Origin: Allomuricauda sp.
Lineage (GTDB): Bacteria > Bacteroidota > Bacteroidia > Flavobacteriales > Flavobacteriaceae
DNA length: 54,003 nt
Assembly (NCBI RefSeq): GCF_002699205.1
Contig: NZ_PABT01000012.1
Coordinates: 1 to 54,003 of the forward strand
Reading direction: 5' to 3'
The notes under the pieces were generated by a model, which did not search any database, was not told the origin of the DNA, and was given only the letters and a program-made list of their open reading frames with translations. Positions within the stretch are counted from its first letter, which is position 1, and each line of letters begins with the position of its first letter. Shown here piece by piece: positions 33,300 to 41,307 of the stretch. A program made the translations under genes and the position numbers.

Positions 33300-35297
33300 A
33301 TGGACAAAAGTGGAAAACATCACAAAGAAGATGGTCATGACCATCACCATTCGGGTATTTTTGGGAAGAATACAGAACTCTATTTTGCCATTTTAAGCGG
33401 CGTCTGTTTAATTACAGGCTATCTATTGGAAAAATATGGAAGCGTTTCAAGTAACATTCCTTTTGCGCTCTACATTTCGGCCTACTTTTTTGGAGGCTAT
33501 TTTACCCTAAAAGAAGCCGTAGGAAAAATTTCAAAAGGAGAATTTGAAATCGATTTTTTAATGCTCGTAGCCGCTGCAGGTGCCGCCTATTTAGGGGAAT
33601 GGGCAGAAGGTGCACTGCTGTTGTTTCTCTTTAGTTTGGGCCATGCCTTGGAAAACTATGCTATGGGAAAAGCCAAGAAATCCATTGCCGCACTTACCGA
33701 TTTGGCCCCTAAAACTGCCTTGTTAAAAAAAGGAACGCAAACAGAGGAAGTAGCTATTGATACATTAAAAATTGGGGACGTCATTGTTATTCGTCCTAAC
33801 AGCAAAATATCGGCAGACGGTATTATTGTTAATGGAGCAAGCAGTGTCAACCAAGCGCCCATTACTGGAGAGAGTGTTCCTGTAGATAAAAAAGCGGTTG
33901 AAAATTCTGATAAAACCTATGATAAACATAACAGCATCCCTAAAGAAAGTAGAGTGTTTTCTGGGACAATAAACGGGAACAATGCGTTAGAGGTAAAAGT
34001 AATCAAGGAAGCACGGGATTCTACGTTGAGCAGATTGGTAACCATGGTACAAAATGCACAAGAGCAAAAATCGCCCACACAATTATTGACAGATAAATTT
34101 GAAAAATTCTATGTGCCTTCGGTAATTCTATTGGTAGTCCTGCTCAATTTTGCCTTTCTGGTCCTTGATGAAACTTGGAGCGAAAGCCTATATCGTTCAT
34201 TGGCAGTATTGGTGGCCGCTAGTCCTTGCGCATTGGCAATCTCAACCCCCTCGGCAGTACTCAGTGGCGTGGCAAGAGCAGCCCGTGGAGGTGTTTTGAT
34301 TAAAGGGGGACGACCTCTGGAAGATTTAGGAGTTCTTACCGCTTTGGCATTCGATAAAACAGGAACACTTACCGAAGGCAAACCAAAATTAACCGATGCC
34401 ATTAGCTTTAAAAATACTTCAAAAGAAGATTTACTGAAAATAGCCATTGCTGTTGAAGAATTAAGTGACCACCCATTGGCAAAAGCTGTGGTTAGGGACG
34501 GAAAATCGCAATTACCCAACAATGTAAACATCCCAAATGCCAATAATATAGAAGCCGTACAAGTTAAAGGCATCAAAGCGGATTATCAAGGCGAATCGAT
34601 TCATATAGGTAATCTGGAACTGTTTGATGATATCGATAATGGCGTTCCTAATGAAGTAGTCAAAAAAGTACGGGCATTAGAAGGAGAAGGAAAAACGACG
34701 ATGCTTATAAAACACGGCAAAGAATTTATAGGGATGTTAGGTTTGATGGACACACCAAGGGAAAAGGCAAAGGAAACCTTGTCTCAGCTAAAAAAAATAG
34801 GTATCAAAAAAATGATAATGCTTACAGGCGACAACCAAAAAGTAGCAGATGCCGTAGCTAAGGAAATTGGACTGACTGAAGCCAGAGGAAGCCTGCTTCC
34901 AGAAGAAAAAGTCGAGGCCATAAAGCAACTCGCACAACAAGAACGAAAAATAGCCATGATTGGCGACGGTGTTAACGATGCCCCTGCCATGGCAAACAGT
35001 ACCGTTGGTATCGCAATGGGAGCCGCCGGTAGCGATGTAGCATTGGAAACAGCTGATATCGCATTAATGGCAGATAAATTGGAAACCCTTCCTTTTGCCA
35101 TAGGATTGAGTAGAAATGCAAAATCCATTATAAAGCAAAATCTATGGGTAAGCCTTGGGGTTGTTGCCTTTCTTATACCGGCCACAATAATGAGTTGGGC
35201 CAGTATCGGGATAGCAGTTGCCATTCACGAAGGTTCTACGTTGATTGTAGTAATTAATGCACTACGCTTATTGGCGTATAACAATAAAACTAGGTAG
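33300..35297 (+). CDS. Heavy-metal P1B-type ATPase (Zn/Cd/Co/Pb export)
   Basis: A 665-aa ATPase with a His-rich N-terminus (HHKEDGHDHHHSG) instead of a Cys-type metal-binding domain. Family motifs are complete: membrane CPx site ASPCALAI (about residue 307), phosphorylation site DKTGTLTEG (Asp352), TGES, SDHPLAKAV (His-Pro motif) and MIGDGVNDAPAMA. The SPC motif and neighbours fit ZntA/CadA-type export of divalent ions from the cytoplasm, complementing the RND pump that clears the periplasm. It lies 22 bp after the zinc-ribbon gene. Confidence 0.9.
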   Translation: MDKSGKHHKEDGHDHHHSGIFGKNTELYFAILSGVCLITGYLLEKYGSVSSNIPFALYISAYFFGGYFTLKEAVGKISKGEFEIDFLMLVAAAGAAYLGEWAEGALLLFLFSLGHALENYAMGKAKKSIAALTDLAPKTALLKKGTQTEEVAIDTLKIGDVIVIRPNSKISADGIIVNGASSVNQAPITGESVPVDKKAVENSDKTYDKHNSIPKESRVFSGTINGNNALEVKVIKEARDSTLSRLVTMVQNAQEQKSPTQLLTDKFEKFYVPSVILLVVLLNFAFLVLDETWSESLYRSLAVLVAASPCALAISTPSAVLSGVARAARGGVLIKGGRPLEDLGVLTALAFDKTGTLTEGKPKLTDAISFKNTSKEDLLKIAIAVEELSDHPLAKAVVRDGKSQLPNNVNIPNANNIEAVQVKGIKADYQGESIHIGNLELFDDIDNGVPNEVVKKVRALEGEGKTTMLIKHGKEFIGMLGLMDTPREKAKETLSQLKKIGIKKMIMLTGDNQKVADAVAKEIGLTEARGSLLPEEKVEAIKQLAQQERKIAMIGDGVNDAPAMANSTVGIAMGAAGSDVALETADIALMADKLETLPFAIGLSRNAKSIIKQNLWVSLGVVAFLIPATIMSWASIGIAVAIHEGSTLIVVINALRLLAYNNKTR

Positions 35298-35326
35298 TAA
35301 AATAGTTGTTGAAAACTGATATTAAA

Positions 35327-35743
35327 ATGAGCAAAAACAGTGAGTTATTGATAAACAAAGGGATTAGACCAACAAAAATGAGGCTTGTAATTCTTCAATT
35401 CTTTATGCTACAAGATACCGCCGTTGGTTTACAAAGTATTAGGGCAGCTTTCTTAAAAAAAAGATTTTCAAAAAAACCTGCAAACAAGACAACCTTTTAT
35501 AGAATTGTAAAAAAATTTGAGGAAAAAGGGATAGTTCATCAGATTGATGATGGTTCAGGAACAATAAAGTTCGCCATTTCTAAAAAAGAAAACGATGTGC
35601 ATATGCATTTGCACTGTATTAATTGTAAAACCACTAAATGTTTAGAAAACCAAATATCAAAAGAAAATTTACCAAGAGGGTACGAAATAGCCGAAATCAA
35701 TATGGTTATAAAAGGCTTCTGTGAAAACTGTCAAAAAAAATGA
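35327..35743 (+). CDS. Fur-family transcriptional regulator (second)
   Basis: A 138-aa protein read from MSKNSELLINKGIRPTKMR; a TTG start 21 bp upstream is less likely. It has the winged helix (KPANKTTFYRIVKKFEEKGIVHQIDDG) and paired cysteines (CINCKTTKCL, CENCQKK), plus histidines (DVHMHLHC). Clearly homologous to the regulator at 32579 but well diverged, so the two may answer to different metals. It overlaps the next gene by 4 bp (ATGA). Confidence 0.85.
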   Translation: MSKNSELLINKGIRPTKMRLVILQFFMLQDTAVGLQSIRAAFLKKRFSKKPANKTTFYRIVKKFEEKGIVHQIDDGSGTIKFAISKKENDVHMHLHCINCKTTKCLENQISKENLPRGYEIAEINMVIKGFCENCQKK

Positions 35744-36120
35744 AGAATAAAAAAACCTGTTTAGAATACATAAGACTATTACAAAAAGGGAACAATGATG
35801 ATTTGATCAAACTATTTATTGCTGATGCCATCGTGGATTCACCAATATATGGAGTTATGCCAGCTCAAGAATTTTATAAAAAGTTAAAAGAGGATACTAA
35901 AAGCTCAAACTTGACCATACATGGTCAGTTTGAAGACAAAACCTCAGGCAACATAGCATTATACTTTAACTATAAATGGATATTACAATCTCAAAAAGAA
36001 GTGAATTTCGATGTTGTAGATATTATTGAATTTGACACTAGCCATAAAATTAAAAAGTTAAAAATTATTTATGACACATTTGAGAGTCGCAAACTCATTG
36101 ACGAGTTAAAAGCGGGTTAA
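35740..36120 (+). CDS. NTF2/SnoaL-like protein
   Basis: A 126-aa protein with the fold pattern of the NTF2-like superfamily: N-terminal helix (CLEYIRLLQKGNNDDLIKLFIADAI), VDSPIYGVMPAQEFYKKL, then beta strands (YFNYKWILQSQKEVNFDVVDIIEFD). No catalytic residues can be assigned. It overlaps the second Fur gene by 4 bp and ends the metal operon. Confidence 0.6.
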   Translation: MKNKKTCLEYIRLLQKGNNDDLIKLFIADAIVDSPIYGVMPAQEFYKKLKEDTKSSNLTIHGQFEDKTSGNIALYFNYKWILQSQKEVNFDVVDIIEFDTSHKIKKLKIIYDTFESRKLIDELKAG

Positions 36121-36150
36121 TGCCACATATAATACAAAAAGTTTAAGAAA

Positions 36151-36993
36151 TTGAAGTTTTATGAAGAAACAATTAAGAGGTTAAACACAGAACTCGATAC
36201 TATTGAGTCTGGAATTGAAAATCCCCTTTTCATAGCTGAAAAAGGTATAAAACTAGTTAAAACTGTATTATCAGAAGTTAGAACTGAGGTTTTGAGCCAA
36301 GGGTTTCAATCTCAAGTTGACGAAATCAACTTTTTCAAAAACATAAAACCATATATTTATAGCAAACTGGTTTACTATGCAAAACTTTTCAACTTGGAAA
36401 GTAAACGCCCAAGAGGTAGTAGAAAAACACAAGTAAAATATTTTAATTCCCATATAGACAAACTACAGACTTTCTTCAATGAGAACTTAGACTTTTATCA
36501 CTATTACAGAAGAGGAGCAACTTCATTCGACAAACATTATTTTTTAAGGAGTGAAGCAGATATTCGTCTTTTTCCTGAGAATTTCCACTTTTTTGAAGAT
36601 GAAAAGTTTTCAACAAGTCATGATAATACCGTCGCAACAATTTTAGCCTACGACCTCCTTATTATCCATTTAAAGAGGGAAATTGACAAATTGGAAAATA
36701 ATAGAAATCATTTCGGTGAAAGTATGTTGCACAAAAGGACGAGGCTTACCTGGACTGCCCATAAAATTTATTTGATAGAGTTGATATATGCCTTACATAG
36801 TACAGACGCTATTAACAACGGAACTGCGGACATCAAGGATATTGCATATTTTGTAGAACGAATTTTCAGAATTGATTTGGGTGACTATTATAGGGCATTT
36901 CTGGAAATACGCATGCGAAAGAACGGAAGAACCAAGTTCTTGGACATACTAAAGGAAGAATTGATAAAGCGCATGGATGAAACCGATAATTAA
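36151..36993 (+). CDS. rteC: RteC-family regulator
   Basis: A 280-aa protein starting at a TTG codon (KFYEETIKRLNTELDTIE); there is no in-frame ATG near this point and RteC proteins normally start MKFYEE or similar, so TTG is accepted. The RteC family is known from CTnDOT, where it promotes excision in response to tetracycline through the RteA/RteB cascade. No rteA or rteB is present here. C-terminal half (ADIKDIAYFVERIFRIDLGDYYRAFLEIRMRKNGRTKFLD) holds the conserved winged-helix-like domain. Confidence 0.85.
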   Translation: MKFYEETIKRLNTELDTIESGIENPLFIAEKGIKLVKTVLSEVRTEVLSQGFQSQVDEINFFKNIKPYIYSKLVYYAKLFNLESKRPRGSRKTQVKYFNSHIDKLQTFFNENLDFYHYYRRGATSFDKHYFLRSEADIRLFPENFHFFEDEKFSTSHDNTVATILAYDLLIIHLKREIDKLENNRNHFGESMLHKRTRLTWTAHKIYLIELIYALHSTDAINNGTADIKDIAYFVERIFRIDLGDYYRAFLEIRMRKNGRTKFLDILKEELIKRMDETDN

Positions 36994-37028
36994 ACACCCA
37001 AGATAATCTATCTTGGGTGTTTTGCTTT
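36992..37028 (+). terminator. Terminator of rteC
   Basis: AAACACCCAAGATA (36992-37005) pairs with TATCTTGGGTGTTT (37009-37022), a 14-bp stem with only three loop bases, followed by GCTTTTT. It overlaps the rteC stop codon. Confidence 0.85.
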
Positions 37029-37181
37029 TTAGAGGTCATCTCATTTTATTTATATGTTTTTGTAGTTATGATTGCCTCAACAGAAATACAAATCTAGCTA
37101 ATTCAACTCATTGAAAATGAGCAAAAAATAATACCCAAGATGTCCTGTCTTGTGAATAAAGCTCACCAAAGTCCATCAATT

Positions 37182-37202
37182 TTGTAAAACGAAAGTCAAA
37201 TC
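37182..37202. repeat. Direct repeat before the excisionase-like gene, copy 2
   Basis: TTGTAAAACGAAAGTCAAATC matches 14561-14582 with one base fewer, in the same orientation. It lies about 67 bp before the HTH gene. Next to it, 37205-37252, GGCCATC can pair with GATGGTC followed by TCTTTTATTT, a terminator or attenuator before the HTH gene. Nothing else was recognised in 37029-37268. Confidence 0.4.
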
Positions 37203-37268
37203 AGAAGAGAGGCCATCAAATTAGGTGACAGTAGGGCGATGGTCTCTTTTATTTAAATCGTTTTACAA

Positions 37269-37547
37269 ATGGCAGCAACAATCATTACCACCGAAGACCT
37301 TCATGAATTCAAAATGGAATTGCTCGATGATATCAAGCAACTTTTACAAAGTCAATCAGGACATACTTCCAAAAAATGGTTGAAATCCCCAGAGGTAAAA
37401 GAGCTTTTGGGAATCTCTTCCGGCACGCTCCAGAACCTAAGAATCAACGGCACATTGCCCTATACCAAAGTGGGCGGTGTACTCTATTACGATTATGAGG
37501 AAATTATGAACGTGATGGAAAAGAACAAAATCCATAACAAATTCTGA
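37269..37547 (+). CDS. Helix-turn-helix protein (excisionase-like)
   Basis: A 92-aa protein: N-terminal helix (LHEFKMELLDDIKQLLQSQ) and a MerR/excisionase-type winged helix (KWLKSPEVKELLGISSGTLQNLRINGTLPYTKVGGVLYYDYEEIMNVM). Proteins of this type on Bacteroidota elements serve as recombination directionality factors or regulators. It is followed after seven bases by a replication-type gene. Confidence 0.8.
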   Translation: MAATIITTEDLHEFKMELLDDIKQLLQSQSGHTSKKWLKSPEVKELLGISSGTLQNLRINGTLPYTKVGGVLYYDYEEIMNVMEKNKIHNKF

Positions 37548-37554
37548 TATTCCT

Positions 37555-38241
37555 TTGGAGCAGATAAATTACATCAAGCACCTGAACGCCGTGTTCCTGC
37601 AATTCTCGAAAGACGGCCGTTTGAATCCCACGCACATTAGTCTGTACGTGGCTTTGTTCCAGTTGTGGAACAATTACCATTTTCCCACTAATTTCCATAT
37701 CAACCGGGAAGAAGTGATGCAGTTTTCAAAAATCGGTTCAAAGACCACCTACCACCGTTGCATCAAAGAGCTGCACCATTGGAAATATCTGTTATACGAG
37801 CCTTCCCACAATCCCTTTCACGGGAGCAAAATCAAGATGTTCAATTTTGGGACAAGTGATGGACAAGTACTGTACCCAAGCCATACCAATATCGGGACAA
37901 GCAATGGACAAGCGGTGGTACCTATAAACAAACATATACAAACAGGATTAAACAATACAAACGGGAATAAACTTGACCGGCCCAAAAATGAAAACGAGGT
38001 CATCAATTTTTTTCAAGAAGAAAATTGGCCGGAACTGGAGGCCAAAAAATTCTACAACCATTACCAGGGTATCGGTTGGAAAGTAGGCGGCAAAACAAAA
38101 ATTATCGATTGGCAGGCCACCGCTCGTAACTGGATGCTAAAAGCGGATGAGTTAAAAACAGAAAAAACGGTGGTCTCGGTTAGCCAGAATACGGACAACC
38201 TAAAGACAAGTTCCAATAAAAATTATAATGAGCCCCTATGA
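37555..38241 (+). CDS. Replication/regulatory HTH protein of the element
   Basis: A 228-aa protein, apparently from a TTG start (EQINYIKHLNAVFLQFSKD). The N-terminal half is a winged-helix domain of the kind found in replication initiators and DnaD-like proteins (NPTHISLYVALFQLWNNYHFP, REEVMQFSKIGSKTTYHRCIKELHHWKYL). The C-terminal half, after a Ser/Asn-rich linker, has a DnaD/DnaB-interaction-like segment (EVINFFQEENWPELEAKKFYNHYQGIGWKVG...). It overlaps the DnaC-like ATPase gene by 4 bp, which supports a shared replication role. Confidence 0.7.
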   Translation: MEQINYIKHLNAVFLQFSKDGRLNPTHISLYVALFQLWNNYHFPTNFHINREEVMQFSKIGSKTTYHRCIKELHHWKYLLYEPSHNPFHGSKIKMFNFGTSDGQVLYPSHTNIGTSNGQAVVPINKHIQTGLNNTNGNKLDRPKNENEVINFFQEENWPELEAKKFYNHYQGIGWKVGGKTKIIDWQATARNWMLKADELKTEKTVVSVSQNTDNLKTSSNKNYNEPL

Positions 38242-38900
38242 GTTCCCAAAAACCACATATCATCATAGAGGGTAGTGTTCAATATACATTGGGAACTTTT
38301 AGGGACAATGAAATCATTTACGATTTTGATAAAATGCTCGTTTATCTCAATGCCAAGGGGAAATTGCTCTTTGGCAAGAAATTCAGGATTTATGAGGAAG
38401 ACCGCAACATACTTTTCAAGCTGTGCAATTATTACATTAAGGACGAAGCGAACTGTAAAAAACTCGGTATCGATATCCATAAAGGCATTTTGCTTTCCGG
38501 TCCCGTGGGATGCGGAAAAACCAGTCTGATGAAACTCTTACGCCATATCGTACCCCACCGTAAACCTTATGAGGTCATCCCTACCCGGAATATTGCCTTT
38601 GCCTTTAATAATATCGGCTATAAAATTATTGAGGCTTATGGGGACAAAAAGTTCTACTGCTTTGACGACCTGGGCGTAGAACCCACAGGTAGACATTTCG
38701 GGAAGGACTGCAATGTACTTGGAGAAATATTGCTATCTCGTTACGAACTGTTCCTGAACCATAACATCCAGACCCATGCCACCACCAACCTCAATGCCCA
38801 GGAGTTGGAGGAACGCTACGGTAATCGGGTACGCTCACGTATGCGACAGTTGTTTAATTTGGTGGCTTTTGATAAGGGAGCTGGGGATAAGAGGAAGTGA
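38238..38900 (+). CDS. DnaC/IstB-like AAA+ ATPase
   Basis: A 220-aa ATPase with Walker A GPVGCGKTS (about residues 90-98), Walker B KFYCFDDLG (about 137-145) and a sensor-like TTNLNAQELEERYGNRVRSRM with arginine finger. Such proteins load a replicative helicase. With the gene before it, this forms a replication pair for the circular form of the element. Confidence 0.8.
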   Translation: MSSQKPHIIIEGSVQYTLGTFRDNEIIYDFDKMLVYLNAKGKLLFGKKFRIYEEDRNILFKLCNYYIKDEANCKKLGIDIHKGILLSGPVGCGKTSLMKLLRHIVPHRKPYEVIPTRNIAFAFNNIGYKIIEAYGDKKFYCFDDLGVEPTGRHFGKDCNVLGEILLSRYELFLNHNIQTHATTNLNAQELEERYGNRVRSRMRQLFNLVAFDKGAGDKRK

Positions 38901-38904
38901 TTCT

Positions 38905-39693
38905 TTATTCTTCCCAAATAATACTAAGAGCCTTGTCCTTGTATGTAATACAATGTTCAAAGAACTTTCTTTGTATATCGCCGTCCTTTACATAGTTGAA
39001 AATATCAACCGCCCATATTTCTTCTTTTTTAAATAAATTGTCGGTAATATTTTTAAAATACTCCCCCATTACGGTATTAGGAGCTACCTTGTTTTCGTAC
39101 AATAAGTATTGATAAGGGAATTGTTCACTACAATATTTCCAGCATATTTTGCCATTTTCCCCGTAGATGATCATTATATCGTGATTCCCAATATCAGCAA
39201 ATCTAAATGCACAGGCAGTTCTGCTAACGCTATATTCATCTTTCAAAAAGTCTATTAATTCAATACTAAACTTTTTGCGATAAAAGTCTTTTGAAAACCT
39301 TTCTTGGGGCATCAACAAACAAGATGCAAAAAAATCTGCTTCCCGTTCTATCCGATTAAACTGCTTTTGATTTGTTCTTGATGGATGCGGTTTCAACAAT
39401 CCCTTTTTCAATCCAATTCTATGGGAGTCTATGTAGTAGTGTCCAAGCTCGTGGGCCAATGTGAACCGTCCTCTTGCGGAATCGGGCCTGTTTCCCAGAT
39501 CTGTATTTATGTGAATATAGAACTTTCCACTATCATAGAAAGTCATTCCATCAAAAGTGTCCTTGCCATAACTATCATAAAATACGGACAATCCTTCATC
39601 TTCTAAAATCCTGTCAAGTGGTGTAGCCTTCTCTTGGTACTCCAATGCAATATTTTCAGCCAGTTCCTTTATGTCTGGTCTATTCCGAATCAC
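38905..39693 (-). CDS. ImmA/IrrE-family metallopeptidase
   Basis: A 262-aa protein with the zinc motif TLAHELGHYYIDSH (HExxH) at about residues 78-91 and a downstream Glu (READFFASCLLMP). ImmA cleaves a phage-type repressor and IrrE controls a DNA-damage response. Here it is the last gene of an operon with a sigma factor and a small protein, overlapping the latter by 14 bp. It probably cleaves a partner protein in response to stress; the 114-aa product is the obvious candidate substrate. Confidence 0.85.
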   Translation of the reverse strand: MIRNRPDIKELAENIALEYQEKATPLDRILEDEGLSVFYDSYGKDTFDGMTFYDSGKFYIHINTDLGNRPDSARGRFTLAHELGHYYIDSHRIGLKKGLLKPHPSRTNQKQFNRIEREADFFASCLLMPQERFSKDFYRKKFSIELIDFLKDEYSVSRTACAFRFADIGNHDIMIIYGENGKICWKYCSEQFPYQYLLYENKVAPNTVMGEYFKNITDNLFKKEEIWAVDIFNYVKDGDIQRKFFEHCITYKDKALSIIWEE

Positions 39694-40024
39694 TAGAATC
39701 TTGGTTGTGCTTTTTTCGCATTTTATCTATGATGTGCTGCGGCAAGTCTTTGTTTCCTTTTCTGGCAACCATTCTTAGGCTTTCTATTTCGTCATCAACA
39801 TCATTTTCAAACATTGTTAGGATTTTTGGCTCTCTATGAAATGTACCCTTAATTATCGCAATTGGATCAATTGATTTTTCATCCAGTTTATAGTCATAAT
39901 CTTCATATAATCTATTGAATCTATCAAGCTCAAGTTCATTACTGGGAAAGAGGAAACCTGTTGAACCTAACCAACTGTCCAATTGAGCAATCTCGATTAG
40001 TTCTATTTTCTTAGGCTTGGCCAT
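39680..40024 (-). CDS. Hypothetical protein between sigma factor and peptidase
   Basis: A 114-aa acidic protein (LEIDEIAQLDSW-like start KKIELIEIAQLDSWLGSTGF; C-terminus MRKKHNQDSSDSE). No domain is recognised. It overlaps the sigma-factor gene by 14 bp and the peptidase gene by 14 bp, so the three are translated together. An anti-sigma or ImmA-type substrate role is possible from position only. Confidence 0.6.
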   Translation of the reverse strand: MAKPKKIELIEIAQLDSWLGSTGFLFPSNELELDRFNRLYEDYDYKLDEKSIDPIAIIKGTFHREPKILTMFENDVDDEIESLRMVARKGNKDLPQHIIDKMRKKHNQDSSDSE

Positions 40025-40694
40025 TCAAAATGTTTAAATAGTTCGTAACGTGTCTGTGTGCATCTCCGTAGTAGGTGTTCACGGACTTTTGAGTTAAAGA
40101 AAGTTTTTCTCTCAACAATTTGGTGATTGATCTTGGGACCTTTTTACCTTCCTTTTGGTAGGCTCTATAGGTAAAATAAATAATACGGTGTTTATCGGAT
40201 AATTGAGTAAGGGCTCTTTCTATGGTGTTTAGTTTTGCACTAACTATTCTCTTCGCCTCAGGATCTGGGGTATCGAACTTATCCAATAATTCATCAGCGT
40301 TAGAGACCAAGCTTAAATCTTCTTCCTCGGTTGGCTCGGCACAACTATTCTGTTCACCATATTTTATTATTTGCGTGTATAAAATTCGATACATCCATAG
40401 AAGTATCCCTTTGTCCAAATCTTTGGCCTTGGATTTCTCCTTATCAAAGGTGGGGTACCTCCATACCCTAGCAAAAGTACAGTTCGCTATTTCCAAAGCA
40501 ACCACTTCACTATATCCATATTTATTGCAATAAATCTCAGACTTGCGTTTTAAATCCTTACCAAAACGATAGCAGAATTGTACAAAAGCCAATTGGGCTT
40601 CAGCAGGAAATTCTTCTTTAAAAGAAATGTACTCTAGCAGTTCAACGCTAGGCATTTTCTCGAAATCTATGTCTTGTTTCGTATCAGTATTCAT
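40011..40694 (-). CDS. Sigma-70-like RNA polymerase factor
   Basis: A 227-aa protein resembling ECF sigma factors: region 2 part (AFVQFCYRFGKDLKRKSEIYCNKYGYSEVVALEIANCTFARVWRYP) and a region 4-like helix-turn-helix (ALTQLSDKHRIIYFTYRAYQKEGKKVPRSITKLLREKLSLTQKSVNTYYGDAHRHV). Region 4 has an insertion before the recognition helix. It starts the operon with the ImmA/IrrE peptidase. An inverted repeat ATATACC/GGTATAT (40697-40730) just upstream may be its operator. Confidence 0.75.
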   Translation of the reverse strand: MNTDTKQDIDFEKMPSVELLEYISFKEEFPAEAQLAFVQFCYRFGKDLKRKSEIYCNKYGYSEVVALEIANCTFARVWRYPTFDKEKSKAKDLDKGILLWMYRILYTQIIKYGEQNSCAEPTEEEDLSLVSNADELLDKFDTPDPEAKRIVSAKLNTIERALTQLSDKHRIIYFTYRAYQKEGKKVPRSITKLLREKLSLTQKSVNTYYGDAHRHVTNYLNILNGQA

Positions 40695-40838
40695 CTATAT
40701 ACCAAAACGGATATATCTATTAAGGTATATGAGTGGACGGCACTCACAAAACCTTGGTTTAACAAATAAAGTGCTAGTAAATAACTAATGGGGAGGTTCA
40801 AATATAACGAAAATCCCTTCCATTTTAAAAATTAGATT

Positions 40839-40961
40839 ATGGCAAAAGATTCATCGGGTAAAAAATTCAACAGAATCCCGGAACACAAAAGAAAAGTAGG
40901 CGGTAAAACCATAACCGTCAAAGAACACATTAGAAGCAACAGGAAAGACAGTAAGGGATAG
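40839..40961 (+). CDS. Small basic protein (40 aa)
   Basis: ATG at 40839 opens MAKDSSGKKFNRIPEHKRK, followed by VGGKTITVKEHIRSNRKD, a compact Lys/Arg-rich protein. The preceding bases (AATTAGATT) give no strong ribosome site, which is usual here. Composition and the GGKTITVKEH strand-like segment make it look like a real conserved small protein rather than noise. It precedes the CBASS genes. Confidence 0.55.
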   Translation: MAKDSSGKKFNRIPEHKRKVGGKTITVKEHIRSNRKDSKG

Positions 40962-41018
40962 TAAAGAGCGGAACTCCACAGCTCTAAATGGAGATTGTTT
41001 AACCTAAAAATTCATTTT

Positions 41019-41174
41019 ATGAATAGTTTTAATTTCTCCAAAGGAGAGCTAAGTCTATGTCATAAAGGCAATTGTGTCAGTGCGCATGGCGATTTTGCAA
41101 AAGCTATCATCTTTGGCCTTGCAACTCTTATTGTTATAAGTGGCATAGTCTCAATGTTAGAGCAATCTGACTAG
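41019..41174 (+). CDS. Small membrane protein (51 aa)
   Basis: MNSFNFSKGELSLCHKGNC followed by a single hydrophobic segment (FAKAIIFGLATLIVISGIVSML) and a short tail. Located 57 bp after the 40-aa gene and ending 8 bp before a strong hairpin (41182-41215). It is a plausible small membrane-anchored product; function unknown. Confidence 0.5.
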   Translation: MNSFNFSKGELSLCHKGNCVSAHGDFAKAIIFGLATLIVISGIVSMLEQSD

Positions 41175-41181
41175 AGGACTG

Positions 41182-41215
41182 ATTATGGTAGCTCCAGTAT
41201 TGGAGTTACCATAAT
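41182..41215. terminator. Near-perfect hairpin between small genes and CBASS
   Basis: ATTATGGTAGCTCCA (41182-41196) pairs with TGGAGTTACCATAAT (41201-41215) with one G-U pair and a GTAT loop. The T run after it is weak (ATAATATAAC), so it may be a terminator or a leader structure for the CBASS transcript. Confidence 0.5.
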
Positions 41216-41307
41216 ATAACATAAATCTGTCAATATGACATAGTTAGCGAAAATTAAAGATTGGCGCAAATATTGAAATCAAAATGTTAAGAAAACACTA
41301 AAAGATT

